DNA of 64,000 nucleotides from the NCBI GenBank assembly GCA_023511295.1, contig JAIMBT010000006.1, forward strand, positions 1-64,000, written 5' to 3'. This document shows, piece after piece, positions 1-9,197 of this stretch (position 1 is the first letter of the stretch; each line of letters begins with the position of its first letter). Below the pieces are notes generated by a model, which saw only the letters and a program-made list of their open reading frames with translations, searched no databases and had not been told where the DNA came from. The translations under genes and the position numbers were made by a program. This stretch comes from Alicyclobacillus sp. (lineage in GTDB: Bacteria > Bacillota > Bacilli > Alicyclobacillales > Alicyclobacillaceae).

Positions 1-178
1 TCTGCGCGAAGTTCACCATGGTCGTTCCCGGTGTACACCCAATCTCCAGGTAGTCGCCGCCCTGCGGCAGGTAACGCCGCAGAAGGTCGTTGAATAAGTA
101 GTCGCGGGGATTGACCCACTTGGTCTCCTTGTCCCAGTAGTCCTCCCAAAAAGACTTCTCCGCCAGGCGCTCGTTCAC
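1..178 (-). CDS. Class I SAM-dependent methyltransferase, N-terminal part (runs off window)
   Basis: Only the first 59 or so codons are inside the window; the gene continues beyond base 1. Translation from the GTG at 178 gives a start like MNERLAEKSFWEDYWD, followed by YLEIGCTPGTT, which matches methyltransferase motif I (the glycine-rich S-adenosylmethionine loop). A run of G (AGGGGGG) lies about 8 bases upstream of the GTG as ribosome binding site. The substrate cannot be judged from this fragment. It is divergent from the histidine kinase at 440. Confidence 0.6.
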   Translation of the reverse strand, partial: MNERLAEKSFWEDYWDKETKWVNPRDYLFNDLLRRYLPQGGDYLEIGCTPGTTMVNFAQ

Positions 179-439
179 GGCCCGCCCCCCTCTATCGCCA
201 TCATACACCGAGGGTCAGACCGGCCTCCATCCCCCCCGCTGTCGCGACAGTCGAATCCGGTCGGCGACGGTTCGCGAAGAGGGTCGAAACGGATAAAAAG
301 GACCACCACGGCGCGGAGACCCCCCTTGCGTCTGGAACTCATCTGTCATAATATCGTGATAATTGGGACGAACGGCATGAGGAGAAGCACGTCATTGTGC
401 ACAATCTATGGAAAACGTAAACGGGAAAGGGTTGGACCT

Positions 440-2131
440 GTGAAACTGCGACCGTTTTCGGCTTCACCCGTGTGGATGCCATGGCGACCCTGGCAGAACC
501 GGTCCCGGTCGGTTGCCTTGCTCGGTGTTCTGCCGTCGGCGCTGTGGCTGGCGGCTTCCACCGCGTTCCTCCTGCACCTGAGTCACCGCCCCCTGGTCCT
601 CACCGGCATCCGCATCCTCGACTTCCTGTCCGTCACGTGGTTGCTCTCGGCGCTGTGGCAACGAGAGCGGGCGCTCGAACACCGCCGTGTGGACTACCAG
701 AATCTGCTCAAAACGCTGTTGGACCCCGTCCTGATACACGTCGACGGTGTGGTGGTGGACGCCAACGCACACGCCGTTCGCGTGCTGCAGGCGGGAAGCC
801 GGGAGAACCTCGTGGGGCGCTCCATCTACGAGTTTGTACGACCAGATGAGCACGAGCTCGTCCAAACGCGCGTGGAGCACTTGCGGCAGGGCCGTTCCAC
901 CGAGCTGCAGGAAGAGCACTTCATCACCTGCCAGGGCGAGGAGCGGGACGTCGAGGTCGCGGGCATTCCGGTTCAGCACCAGGGGCGGCACGCCGTCCTC
1001 GCGATTTTTCGCGACATCACGGAGCGCAAACGACATCAGCAGGCACTCGCGGACAGCGAGCGGCGGCTGCGCGCCCTCATCGACGGATTGCCGGACCTCA
1101 TCTGCTTGATTGACGAGGACGGGCGCTGGATTGAGGCCAACCAGACGCTGCTGCAGAGCGCGGGCATCCCGGAGAATCAGTTCCGGGGCAAGACCACGGC
1201 GGAGCTGGCCGACCTCTGCCACCCGTCCCACCGCGCGTCGTTCCTGCGCCTCGTCCGCCTGTCCGCCGGGTTGCCGGGCGAGGTCACGCACACCCCCTTT
1301 GCGTACGAGCGACCTCGCGGGGGAACGCAGCTCCTCGACATCGTCCGGGTGCCCATCTGGCACAGCGACGGGACGCCCATGGGACAGATCGTGATTGCAC
1401 GCGACGTGACCGACCAAAGAGCCGCCGAAGAGACGCTCATCCGCTCCGAGCGGTTGGCGGCGGTCGGGCAGCTGGCCGCGGGGTTCGCGCACGAGATCCG
1501 CAACCCGCTCACCGCGCTGAAGGGGTTCGTCGATCTGATTCGGGCCTCCGGGACCACCCGCGAATCGTACACCCGCGTGATGCGCGACGAGTTGGACCGG
1601 ATTGAGTCCATCGTCAACGAGCTGCTGGTGTTCTCACGCCCGACGACGGGGACCTTCGCGCGCACGGAGTGCGGCTGCCTGCTGGACGACGTGGTGGAAC
1701 TCATGTCGCACCAAGCCCTGTTGCGCAACGTCACCCTCGCTCGCGTCCACGGGGGAGACCCGTACGCGCTGGCCTGTGACCGTCAGCGTTTGAAGCAGGT
1801 CCTCGTCAACGCGGTCAAGAATGCCATGGAGGCGATGCCATCCGGCGGCACGGTGGTCCTCGGCGCCCGCCCGACGGAAGACGGCCGTGTGGCCCTCTAC
1901 GTCCGCGACAACGGCCCCGGGATTCCGCCGGACATCCTCGGCCGTATCGGTGAACCGTTCTTCACGACCAAAGAGGGCGGAACCGGGCTCGGCCTCTTGG
2001 TATCGCGGAAGATTGTAGAGGCCCACGGCGGGCAACTCCTCATCCACAGCGTACCGAATGGGGGGACCGAGATTGAGGTGGTCCTGCCACGCGATGTGAC
2101 GTACGCGGTGGAGGCGCATGCCGGGGTGTAG
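440..2131 (+). CDS. PAS-domain sensor histidine kinase (sporulation-kinase-like)
   Basis: About 563 residues from the GTG at 440, chosen because AAAGGG lies just upstream; the frame is open back to 326. Two hydrophobic segments (about residues 24-49 and 51-73) are followed by two PAS domains (about 85-195 and 207-325), a HisKA dimerisation domain with the phosphoacceptor His near residue 351 in the HEIRNPLTALKGF motif, and an HATPase domain with DNGPGIP near 490 and GGTGLGL near 513. This architecture is typical of KinA/KinE-type kinases that feed a phosphorelay, and of other orphan sensors. No response regulator gene is adjacent, which favours an orphan phosphorelay kinase. The sensed signal is unknown. 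Confidence 0.88.
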   Translation: MKLRPFSASPVWMPWRPWQNRSRSVALLGVLPSALWLAASTAFLLHLSHRPLVLTGIRILDFLSVTWLLSALWQRERALEHRRVDYQNLLKTLLDPVLIHVDGVVVDANAHAVRVLQAGSRENLVGRSIYEFVRPDEHELVQTRVEHLRQGRSTELQEEHFITCQGEERDVEVAGIPVQHQGRHAVLAIFRDITERKRHQQALADSERRLRALIDGLPDLICLIDEDGRWIEANQTLLQSAGIPENQFRGKTTAELADLCHPSHRASFLRLVRLSAGLPGEVTHTPFAYERPRGGTQLLDIVRVPIWHSDGTPMGQIVIARDVTDQRAAEETLIRSERLAAVGQLAAGFAHEIRNPLTALKGFVDLIRASGTTRESYTRVMRDELDRIESIVNELLVFSRPTTGTFARTECGCLLDDVVELMSHQALLRNVTLARVHGGDPYALACDRQRLKQVLVNAVKNAMEAMPSGGTVVLGARPTEDGRVALYVRDNGPGIPPDILGRIGEPFFTTKEGGTGLGLLVSRKIVEAHGGQLLIHSVPNGGTEIEVVLPRDVTYAVEAHAGV

Positions 2132-2141
2132 ACGGCCAGCG

Positions 2142-2969
2142 TTATCGGGCGCCCCTTGGAGGACCGTCTTGATGGACCGCCTCGACGGAGAACAACAGCG
2201 GCAGGAACGGCCGTTCGCGCAGGTGCCACCAGCCCTCGTCGTCCCGCACCATCCAGCCCGGAAACCGCTCGTAATCCATGAACGGGTACTCTTTCAGCGC
2301 TTCGATGCGCAGCCCGGCTCCGGCCAGCGCGTTGATGACGTCTGCCAAGGTGTGGTCCCACTGAAACGTCTTCGTGTTTTGAACCGGCGTGTCCGCATCC
2401 GCGTACGACCGGTCCGACTCACACGCAATCGGCTCCGCGTTGAAATACGGGTACGCGCGCACCAACTGCCCCTCTGCGTTGACGTCGTACACGTTCGTGA
2501 TGGGGTGGTGCTCCACCAGAACGAAGCGGCCGCCAGGCTTCAGCCGCCGAGCGATGATGGCGGCCCAGCGCGCCAAGTCCGGTAACCAGCAGAGGACGCC
2601 GTACGAGGTGAAGACGAGGTCAAACGTCTCGTCGAGCGCCTCGTCCAGCTCGTAGAGGTCGGCACACACAAAGCGCGCCTGCAAACCGGCCTCATCTCGA
2701 AGGCGCTCTGCCCAGCCGATGGCCCGCTCGGAAAAGTCGACACCCGTCACACGCGCTCCGAGCCGAGCCAGCGACAAGGTGTCGAGCCCAAAGTGACACT
2801 GCAGGTGTAACAGCGAGCGTTCGCGTACGTCGCCCAAAGCGCCCTGTTCCACTGAACGGAGCGTCGACGCCCCGCGCAAGAATTCCGTCACACCGTAAAA
2901 CGGCGACCGTACGTGGATTTCAGTGATCTCGTTCCAGCGCCTGCGATTCCAGTCCGCCCAATCGGACAT
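2142..2969 (-). CDS. Class I SAM-dependent methyltransferase
   Basis: 275 residues from the ATG at 2969 (MSDWADWNRRRWNEI), preceded by GGAGGG at good spacing; the longer upstream frame lacks such a site. The SAM-binding core is visible as LLHLQCHFGLDTLSLARLGARVTGVDFS followed by an acidic VCADLYEL motif and FDLVFTSYGVLCWLPDL. LKPGGRFVLVEHHP is the usual post-motif strand. Such proteins (often called YdaC/UbiE-like) methylate small molecules, but nothing here fixes the substrate. The gene converges on the kinase and ends 10 bases from it. Confidence 0.85.
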   Translation of the reverse strand: MSDWADWNRRRWNEITEIHVRSPFYGVTEFLRGASTLRSVEQGALGDVRERSLLHLQCHFGLDTLSLARLGARVTGVDFSERAIGWAERLRDEAGLQARFVCADLYELDEALDETFDLVFTSYGVLCWLPDLARWAAIIARRLKPGGRFVLVEHHPITNVYDVNAEGQLVRAYPYFNAEPIACESDRSYADADTPVQNTKTFQWDHTLADVINALAGAGLRIEALKEYPFMDYERFPGWMVRDDEGWWHLRERPFLPLLFSVEAVHQDGPPRGAR

Positions 2970-3142
2970 GTACCATCCCTCCAACAGCGCCACGTTCCCC
3001 GCTGAAGCGTCCGCAGCGCTGCAAGCCGTCGCTCGCCGCCGCCGGGTCCCCAGTGGGCCGCCGCCGTGAGTTTCCTCTATGGGTCTGCTATGATGGGGTC
3101 CAGACCGCCGACCGTTCAACCGGCAAAGGAGGCCCCATCTCC

Positions 3143-3919
3143 GTGCTGACATGTGTCGATCCCGATGGTCGCACCGTTGCATTCGACGTCGTCGGGGAAG
3201 GTCCTCCCGTGGTCCTCATCCCACCCGTGATGGTCGGCCAAACCGTGTACCGCGAGCTGGTGAGAGACCTGGCCCGCGACCACCAACTCATCCGGTTTGA
3301 ACTTCCCGGTCACCGGGGCAGTTCCCCGTGGCGCGAAGGCGTCTCCCTGGACGGCCTCGCCCAACAGGTGGCGAGCGTCCTCGACCATCTCGGCCACCGT
3401 CGGGCGACGCTGGTCGGCTATTCGCTTGGCAGCTGTATCAGCCTGCAGTTTGCCGGCCGCTTCCCGGAACGAACCCGGGCGGTCTTCGCCGTCGGCGCGT
3501 TTCCCCGCACGACGGCCGTGTTGCGTACCTGCGTGCGACTGGCCTGTTGGTCGACACGAACCATCCCGCGCACATCGGCGCTGGCCTTTGCCTTCGGCAA
3601 CGCCCGCCGCTGGAGCGACATCCCCGGGATGTTTCAGGCCGGGTGTCTGGCGGACCCAGCGACTTCGAGCGCGCTCTTCGCCAGCTTGTTGCCGCAGCCT
3701 TGTTTGACCCGACTGCCAGAGATCTCGGCCCCCGTCTTCCTCGTCTGCGGCCGTTGGGACGGGTATGCCGCACCGTATCAACGCGAGTTGCAACGGCGCA
3801 TCCCCGGCTCCACCTTGACCTGGGTCCCGCAAGTGGGCCACCAGGTCCCTCCCAAACAGCCGCGCGTGCTCGCGGCCATCATCCGCGCGCACTTCGCAAA
3901 CGACTCATCCCAATATTGA
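3143..3919 (+). CDS. Alpha/beta hydrolase
   Basis: 258 residues from the GTG at 3143, ten bases after AAAGGAGG. The fold is shown by the oxyanion strand PPVVLIPPVMVG, the nucleophile elbow GYSLGS, the acid loop PVFLVCGRWDGYAAPY and the terminal histidine in VPQVGHQVP, so Ser, Asp and His of the triad are all present in the usual order. Family members include esterases, lipases and haloperoxidase-like enzymes; the substrate is not predictable. The gene is divergent from the methyltransferase at 2969 and probably monocistronic, because a new promoter starts at its 3' end. Confidence 0.82.
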   Translation: MLTCVDPDGRTVAFDVVGEGPPVVLIPPVMVGQTVYRELVRDLARDHQLIRFELPGHRGSSPWREGVSLDGLAQQVASVLDHLGHRRATLVGYSLGSCISLQFAGRFPERTRAVFAVGAFPRTTAVLRTCVRLACWSTRTIPRTSALAFAFGNARRWSDIPGMFQAGCLADPATSSALFASLLPQPCLTRLPEISAPVFLVCGRWDGYAAPYQRELQRRIPGSTLTWVPQVGHQVPPKQPRVLAAIIRAHFANDSSQY

Positions 3920-3944
3920 TAATCGTCTGAACGAAAGGTACGAT
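3916..3944 (+). promoter_or_regulatory. Sigma-A type promoter for the permease/ligase/amidohydrolase operon
   Basis: TTGATA at 3916 and TACGAT at 3939 are separated by exactly 17 bases. The -35 box overlaps the last codons of the hydrolase gene, and the element lies about 90 bases ahead of the permease start at 4033. Confidence 0.5.
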
Positions 3945-4032
3945 GGAGCCACGGCGGATGTAACCCCTGCCTTCCCACGTGTGAATCCGCAAACTCGCTG
4001 CCCGTCCGCCGAAATCGCGTACGGAGGAGGAT

Positions 4033-5439
4033 GTGTCGTTGGCGGAGACGCAACTGCGCAAGAACTACCTCTCGCTCGTTGAGGTGTTGGCCCTGTCGGT
4101 GTCCATCGTGGCCCCGACCATGGCGATGGCGTTTAATACAGCGCCGACCGCCGGTGCGGCGGGCGCTGGCGTTCCACTGTCGTTCCTGATTGGGACCATC
4201 GCGATGCTGTTGGTGGGCGTATCGTTCTTCGAGTTTTCCAAGCGCATCTCCCACTCCGGCTCCGTGTACGCCTACAATACGCGCGGCCTCGGACCAAAGA
4301 CCGGTTTCGTCTCCGGCTGGGCACTGACTGCCACCTATTTCTGCTACGCCGCAGGGTGTGCTGCGCTGTTTGGAAACTTCGCGAGCGCGTTCCTGCAACA
4401 CTTCGGCATTCGGACGCCAGCATCCGTCTGGGTGGTCGTCGGCGTCCTCGTCGTGTGGTTCTTCTCCTACCGCGACATCCGGCTGTCCACGCGGTTTGCG
4501 CTCCTCCTCGAGCTCATCTCCATCGTCGTCGTCCTCATCCTCTGCTTGGTCATCGTCGGCAAGGGCGGGGCCAACGGCAACACGGCGACGCCGTTCACCT
4601 TCGCGGGCAGCGGTGCGTCGGGCGTCGGCGCAGGGATCATCTTCGCGGTGCTGTCGTTCGCGGGGTTTGAGGGAGCTGCGACCCTCGGCGAAGAAGCGAA
4701 AAACCCGCGGCGCGCTGTGCCCTTCGCCATTTACGGCACCGTGATTGCCGCTGGCATCTTCTACATCTTCGTTAGTTACGCGCAGGTAATCGGCTTTGGC
4801 ACCGGCCACGTTCAGGCGTTGGCGGCGTCGACGGCGCCGCTCGACACACTCGCTTCCCGGTACGTAGGGCACGCGATGGGCACCTTCGTCGACTTCGCGG
4901 CAACCATCAGCGCTTTTGCCTGTTCGCTCGGCTCTGCGAACGCGTGCTCACGAATGCTGTACGCACTGGGGCGCGACCGCACTGTCCCCTCGTTCGTCAG
5001 CCGCGTACACCCGCGACACGGGACACCGCATTACGCCGTTCACACCATCGGCATCCTGATGCTCGTGTGTTACCTCGCCTGCGGGCTTCATGCGGGCGCC
5101 GCCAACTTTTATTCATACTTCGGGACCATCGGCACGTTTACGCTCTTGGTCGCGTACCTGCTCATCAACGTCGCTGCCATTCGCTTCTTTCGCCGATTTC
5201 GCGCGGAGGGATATTCGCACACGCGCCACCTGGTCATTCCGGTGCTCGGCTTCCTCGCCTTGCTCTGGCCCATCTACGGCAACGTCTACCCTGTCCCAGC
5301 GCCGCCGTTCAACCTGTTTCCGTACATCGCAGCCGCATGGATCCTCCTCGGAATTGTGTTGATTCAAGTCTTGTCCGCCCGTGATCCATCCCTTCCCTCG
5401 CGCATTGTGGAAGACCTGAACGTCCACGCCGGGTCTTGA
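4033..5439 (+). CDS. APC-family amino acid/polyamine permease
   Basis: 468 residues, about 12 hydrophobic segments, starting at a GTG five bases after GGAGG. The first helix carries the APC signature region (LALSVSIVAPTMAMAFNTAPTAGAAGAGVPL), and FEGAATLGEEAKNPRRAVP is the conserved loop of amino acid permeases. It would import an amino acid or amine across the cytoplasmic membrane. Its stop overlaps the open frame of the next gene, and the glutamine-synthetase-like ligase start lies 39 bases downstream, so the transported compound is probably the substrate of that ligase (inference). Confidence 0.9.
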   Translation: MSLAETQLRKNYLSLVEVLALSVSIVAPTMAMAFNTAPTAGAAGAGVPLSFLIGTIAMLLVGVSFFEFSKRISHSGSVYAYNTRGLGPKTGFVSGWALTATYFCYAAGCAALFGNFASAFLQHFGIRTPASVWVVVGVLVVWFFSYRDIRLSTRFALLLELISIVVVLILCLVIVGKGGANGNTATPFTFAGSGASGVGAGIIFAVLSFAGFEGAATLGEEAKNPRRAVPFAIYGTVIAAGIFYIFVSYAQVIGFGTGHVQALAASTAPLDTLASRYVGHAMGTFVDFAATISAFACSLGSANACSRMLYALGRDRTVPSFVSRVHPRHGTPHYAVHTIGILMLVCYLACGLHAGAANFYSYFGTIGTFTLLVAYLLINVAAIRFFRRFRAEGYSHTRHLVIPVLGFLALLWPIYGNVYPVPAPPFNLFPYIAAAWILLGIVLIQVLSARDPSLPSRIVEDLNVHAGS

Positions 5440-5477
5440 TGCCGGCTTCGCAAAACCAAAAAGGAGGTCGCTTTCTC

Positions 5478-6830
5478 TTGCAGACAGAAGATGTGACGAG
5501 ACAGGCCCAAAACGCAGGCGTCGAACTGGTGGAGTTCCTGTACGTGGACAACGGCGGCACCATCCGCGGCAAGCTGACCCACGCTGACCACCTCGCGAGC
5601 CGGATGCAAGGCGGCATCGGGCTCACCACCGCGATGATGGCGATGAACATGCTCGACCAACTGCAGTCCGTCCCTGACATGGGTCCGGTCGGCGAAGTCC
5701 GGCTGATGCCGGACCCGGACAGCTTTCGTGTCCTGCCGTACCAGCCCCAGGTCGCTTCGATGATGTGTGACTTGCTCAGCTTGGACCGCGCCCCGTGGGC
5801 GGCCTGCCCGCGCAGTTTTCTCAAATCGGTCGTGGCTCAGGCGGAATCCCTCGGCATCCGAGTGATGACGACGTACGAAGACGAGTTCACCTTGGCTCGT
5901 ACGGCAGAGGACGGGTCGTATGTCCCGATTGACACCTCGCTCTGCTTCAGCTCCATCGGCATGGAGGCTGGCAATGCCGTCGCGATAGACATCATGCGGG
6001 CGCTGAAGGCCCAGGGTATCGAACCGGAGCAGTACTACCCTGAACTCGGCCACGGCCAACACGAACTCTCCATTGCACCGACGCACCCGCTGGCGGCCGC
6101 TGACAACCAGGTCCGGTACCGCGAGACCGTCCGCGCTGTGGCCAAGCAACACGGCCTCGTCGCCTCCTTCGCGCCAAAGCCCTTCGCGGACCAAGCCGGC
6201 AACGGAGCGCACATTCACTTCAGCCTGTGGAGCCGGGACGGATCGAAGAACCTGCTCTGGGACCCGACCGACCGCTACAAACTCAGTGAACTGGGATACC
6301 AGTTCGCGGCGGGCATTCTCCGGCACCTGCGCGGCCTCGTCGCCCTGACCTGCGCGAGCGTCAACTCCTACCGCCGACTCAACCCGCGGTCGTGGAGTTC
6401 CGCGTACACCGTGTTTGGGCCGGACAACCGCGAGGCCGCGGTCCGAATCGCGTCGCCCTTCTGGGGGAACGAAGAGCGGTCGATGAACATGGAGTTGAAA
6501 GCCAGCGATGCGTCTGCCAATCCGTACCTCGCCATTGGGGCGGTGGTGGCCGCCGGTCTCGACGGGATTGTGCACGGCTGGCACCCCGGCAGCGCCGTCG
6601 AGGTCGACCCAGACACGCTGTCCGAAGCGGATCGACAACGACTCGGCATCGTCCGCCTCCCCGCCAGCCTGACGGAGGCGCTGGACGCTCTCGAAGCGGA
6701 CCCGTTCTTCCGAGAGCTGCTCGGCGACCTGCGGCTTCGGTCCTACCTCGCAGTCAAGCGGTCCGAAGCGGCGGCGTTCGCGGAACGAGACACCGCGTTT
6801 GAGTTGCAGCACCACTTCTACAAGTTTTAG
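5478..6830 (+). CDS. Glutamine synthetase-like ligase (gamma-glutamyl-amine synthetase type)
   Basis: 450 residues from the TTG at 5478, nine bases after AAGGAGGT; an ATG at 5436 is in frame but has no such site. Glutamine synthetase landmarks are present: the beta-grasp N-terminus, YEDEFTL, GHGQHELSIAP, NGAHIHFSLW and GPDNREAAVRI. The C-terminal metal/glutamate motif reads ELKASDASANPYLA rather than the ERR/EVR-type sequence of housekeeping GlnA, as is common in gamma-glutamyl-polyamine or FluG-like ligases. It probably attaches glutamate to an amine using ATP. Position between a permease and an amidohydrolase supports a catabolic role and not nitrogen assimilation. Confidence 0.85.
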   Translation: MQTEDVTRQAQNAGVELVEFLYVDNGGTIRGKLTHADHLASRMQGGIGLTTAMMAMNMLDQLQSVPDMGPVGEVRLMPDPDSFRVLPYQPQVASMMCDLLSLDRAPWAACPRSFLKSVVAQAESLGIRVMTTYEDEFTLARTAEDGSYVPIDTSLCFSSIGMEAGNAVAIDIMRALKAQGIEPEQYYPELGHGQHELSIAPTHPLAAADNQVRYRETVRAVAKQHGLVASFAPKPFADQAGNGAHIHFSLWSRDGSKNLLWDPTDRYKLSELGYQFAAGILRHLRGLVALTCASVNSYRRLNPRSWSSAYTVFGPDNREAAVRIASPFWGNEERSMNMELKASDASANPYLAIGAVVAAGLDGIVHGWHPGSAVEVDPDTLSEADRQRLGIVRLPASLTEALDALEADPFFRELLGDLRLRSYLAVKRSEAAAFAERDTAFELQHHFYKF

Positions 6831-6896
6831 ACCGGGTGCCACACACATCAGCTCTCTGCCACAGCGTTGCAGAGCACATCTGAAGGGGGCGGCGAC

Positions 6897-8027
6897 GTGC
6901 ACGATTTCGTCCAGGATATTCCGCTGACAGACCATCACTGCCACGCCATCGTGGGGGAGGACCGGAAGGCGGACGTCGACGCGATGCTCCGAGCCACGTC
7001 GGAAGCGCCCGGCGACTATCCGCTGCTGGACCTGGCGGCGCGCCCCATCTGGCACGCCGTGCTGGAGGTGGTGCACCGCTATACCGGCCAACATTCAGCC
7101 GCGCTGGCGGATTGGCAAGCGCTCCGCGCCGTTTTGGGCCAGACAGACTACGCCGCATACACGCAACGACTCTTCCACGACGCGGGATATGAGGCCTTGT
7201 ATGTGGACACCGGCTTCGCACCGGAAGGCGCGCCCCGTCCGACGCAGTTGGCGGCGCTCACAGGCGTTCAGGTGCATCCCATCCTGCGGCTGGAGCGGCT
7301 GGCAGAGTTGGAGTTCCGAGCGGATCGGCCGTTTGACGACTGGTGGGAAGGGGTCTCGGAACACGTGCGCACAGCCCGCGCGGACGGCTACGTCGGCGGC
7401 AAATCGATTGCCGCGTACCGATGCGGCCTGCGGCTGCGCGCCGTCAGCTTGGCGGAAGCGCGTGCGGCGTACCGCGACTGGGCGGCGAGCCGCAAGCCGC
7501 GCCTGACGGACGAGCGTCTCATCCACTTCCTGGTCTGGAATGCGGCAGAATCTCTCACCGCACAGTCCCTCCCGCTGCAGTTTCACACGGGCTACGGCGA
7601 CCCAGACACGGACCTGCTGCTCGGCAACCCGCTGCACCTGCGCACCTTTATCGAAGCGTTCACGCCCCGCGGCCTGGCGGTCGTGCTGCTCCACACCTAC
7701 CCGTACCACCGCGAGGCCGGCTACCTCGCCAGCGTATACCCGAACGTGTACTTCGATACCTCGCTCATCGTCCCGCTCGGACTGACGGCTGCCCGCCGCG
7801 TCGTCGCCGAAGCGCTGGAATTGGCGCCGTACACCCGATTCCTGTTCGCGTCGGACGCGCACACGCGCCCTGAATTGTACTTCCTGGCAGCCGAGCTGTT
7901 CCGCGACGCGCTCGGGCATCACCTGGAAGACCCGCAACTCGGCCGATTCACAGGGGCACAGGTGCGGGAGCGGTGGGCGCAGCAGGTGCTGCGAGACAAC
8001 GCCCGCACGTTGTACGGACTGGCCTGA
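6897..8027 (+). CDS. Amidohydrolase_2 family metal hydrolase (FluG N-domain-like)
   Basis: 376 residues from the GTG at 6897 (AGGGGG about eight bases upstream). The N-terminal DHHCHAIV is the metal-binding HxH of the amidohydrolase superfamily; QFHTGYGDPD, LLHTYPYHREAGYLA and FASDAHTRPE supply the later His and the catalytic Asp. In fungal FluG and plant NodGS, a domain of this type is fused in front of a glutamine-synthetase domain; here the two are separate genes of one operon, 66 bases apart. A hydrolytic step on the gamma-glutamylated product, or on a related amide, is the likely role (inference). Confidence 0.8.
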   Translation: MHDFVQDIPLTDHHCHAIVGEDRKADVDAMLRATSEAPGDYPLLDLAARPIWHAVLEVVHRYTGQHSAALADWQALRAVLGQTDYAAYTQRLFHDAGYEALYVDTGFAPEGAPRPTQLAALTGVQVHPILRLERLAELEFRADRPFDDWWEGVSEHVRTARADGYVGGKSIAAYRCGLRLRAVSLAEARAAYRDWAASRKPRLTDERLIHFLVWNAAESLTAQSLPLQFHTGYGDPDTDLLLGNPLHLRTFIEAFTPRGLAVVLLHTYPYHREAGYLASVYPNVYFDTSLIVPLGLTAARRVVAEALELAPYTRFLFASDAHTRPELYFLAAELFRDALGHHLEDPQLGRFTGAQVRERWAQQVLRDNARTLYGLA

Positions 8028-8092
8028 CCGCATCGAGTCTCGGCAAACACACGATGCGGCCGGCCCCAGCCTCAGCCGACGGGGGCGGCCCG
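8028..8092. terminator. Hairpin between convergent genes, possible bidirectional terminator
   Basis: Perfect 8-base arms CCGCATCG and CGATGCGG (8028-8059) are followed by a second, imperfect GC-rich hairpin up to 8092. The element fills the gap between the amidohydrolase stop and the stop of the dioxygenase on the other strand. There is no clear T-run, so efficiency is uncertain. Confidence 0.35.
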
Positions 8093-8093
8093 G

Positions 8094-8882
8094 TTAGGAG
8101 AACTGAAAGACCGTGTTCGTCATGACGCCCATCAGCCAGCTCCGGTGCAGGGTCTCGACGGACGGGCGCGGTCCAGCCGCCCCCATGGCGTAGAACAGCG
8201 GTACAAAATGCTCCCGCGCCTGCGGCGGCACGGCCAGTTGGGCGTTCGGCGCGGCCTCCGCGTAGTTGAACAGTGCCGACAGGTCCCAAGCTTTCAAGTG
8301 CTCCTCGAGCCAGTCCTCAAACAGCTCGAGGGCTGATTGGACTTGGGCATCTCCCTGGTAGCGGAGCAGTCGAAAGTTGTGCACCGTCACCCCGCTGCCA
8401 ATCACGAGCACGTCCTCCGCTCGAAGCGGCGCCAGTGCAGCACCGATGGCATACTGTTCTCTCGGGGTCAGGTCCGGGTTGACGGACATCTCAATCACCG
8501 GCACGTCCGCATCGGGAAACAGGCGCCGGAGAATCGTCCACACACCGTGATCAAGCCCCCGCCGAGTCTCCGCGGCATAGGCAACGCCCGACGCCGTCAA
8601 CCGCTCCTGGATACGGCGCGACAGCGCCCGGTCGCCCACAGCCGGATACACCACCCGGTACAGCGCCTCTGGAAAGCCACTGAAGTCGTAGATCATCGAG
8701 TACGCATCCATCTCACTGACCTGCTGCACCCGGCTCTCCCAATGTGCGGAAAACACAACGACGGCCTTCGGCCGCGGAAACGCCGCGCCGAAAGCGTCCA
8801 GAAATCTCCCGTACGAGCTGTCCTCTATCGCAACCATCGGCGACCCATGCGCCACAAACAGGGCAGGTACCACTTCGCACAT
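8094..8882 (-). CDS. LigB/DODA-type extradiol dioxygenase (YgiD-like)
   Basis: 262 residues. The class III extradiol dioxygenase pattern is clear: LFVAHGSPM near the N-terminus, VVVFSAHWES, the RRGLDHGVWTILRRLFP motif, VPVIEMSVN, and VLVIGSGVTVHNFR. The histidines in these motifs are the usual metal ligands. Family members open catechol-type rings, for example DOPA 4,5-dioxygenase activity in YgiD; the physiological substrate in bacteria is mostly unknown. GGAGAGGGGG abuts the ATG; a GTG three codons later has better spacing and could be the true start. Confidence 0.85.
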   Translation of the reverse strand: MCEVVPALFVAHGSPMVAIEDSSYGRFLDAFGAAFPRPKAVVVFSAHWESRVQQVSEMDAYSMIYDFSGFPEALYRVVYPAVGDRALSRRIQERLTASGVAYAAETRRGLDHGVWTILRRLFPDADVPVIEMSVNPDLTPREQYAIGAALAPLRAEDVLVIGSGVTVHNFRLLRYQGDAQVQSALELFEDWLEEHLKAWDLSALFNYAEAAPNAQLAVPPQAREHFVPLFYAMGAAGPRPSVETLHRSWLMGVMTNTVFQFS

Positions 8883-9197
8883 CCCCCTCTCCGGGCGCGC
8901 GCCTGCGCGAGAGGCTGAAACGTGGCGCCCTCCCGCCGCCGCACGTCACAACCCCATTGTACACCGCCGTGGTACGGCCGTTGTCTCGCCGAGCCCCCCG
9001 CGGTCGACGAAGGTCTTGTCTGGACACCGCACGGTGGGAGCAGCGATGGCGCAGCGGGGACGACTCAGGCCGCGATTCCGCGCTGGATGGTCCCCCATCC
9101 GCAGTTTTTTGGGCGCGCGACCCGCATTCCGACAGACTCCGACGCGAACCCTGTGGTATCCTCGCGTAGTTGGGTATATCAGGAAGGGGCGGTTCCT
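8883..9197. other. 315-base stretch without a recognisable gene
   Basis: No frame here has both a ribosome binding site and protein-like composition. The region should contain the promoter of the dioxygenase (minus strand) and of the small gene at 9198, but no convincing -35/-10 pair was seen. It is unusually rich in GC runs. Confidence 0.4.
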
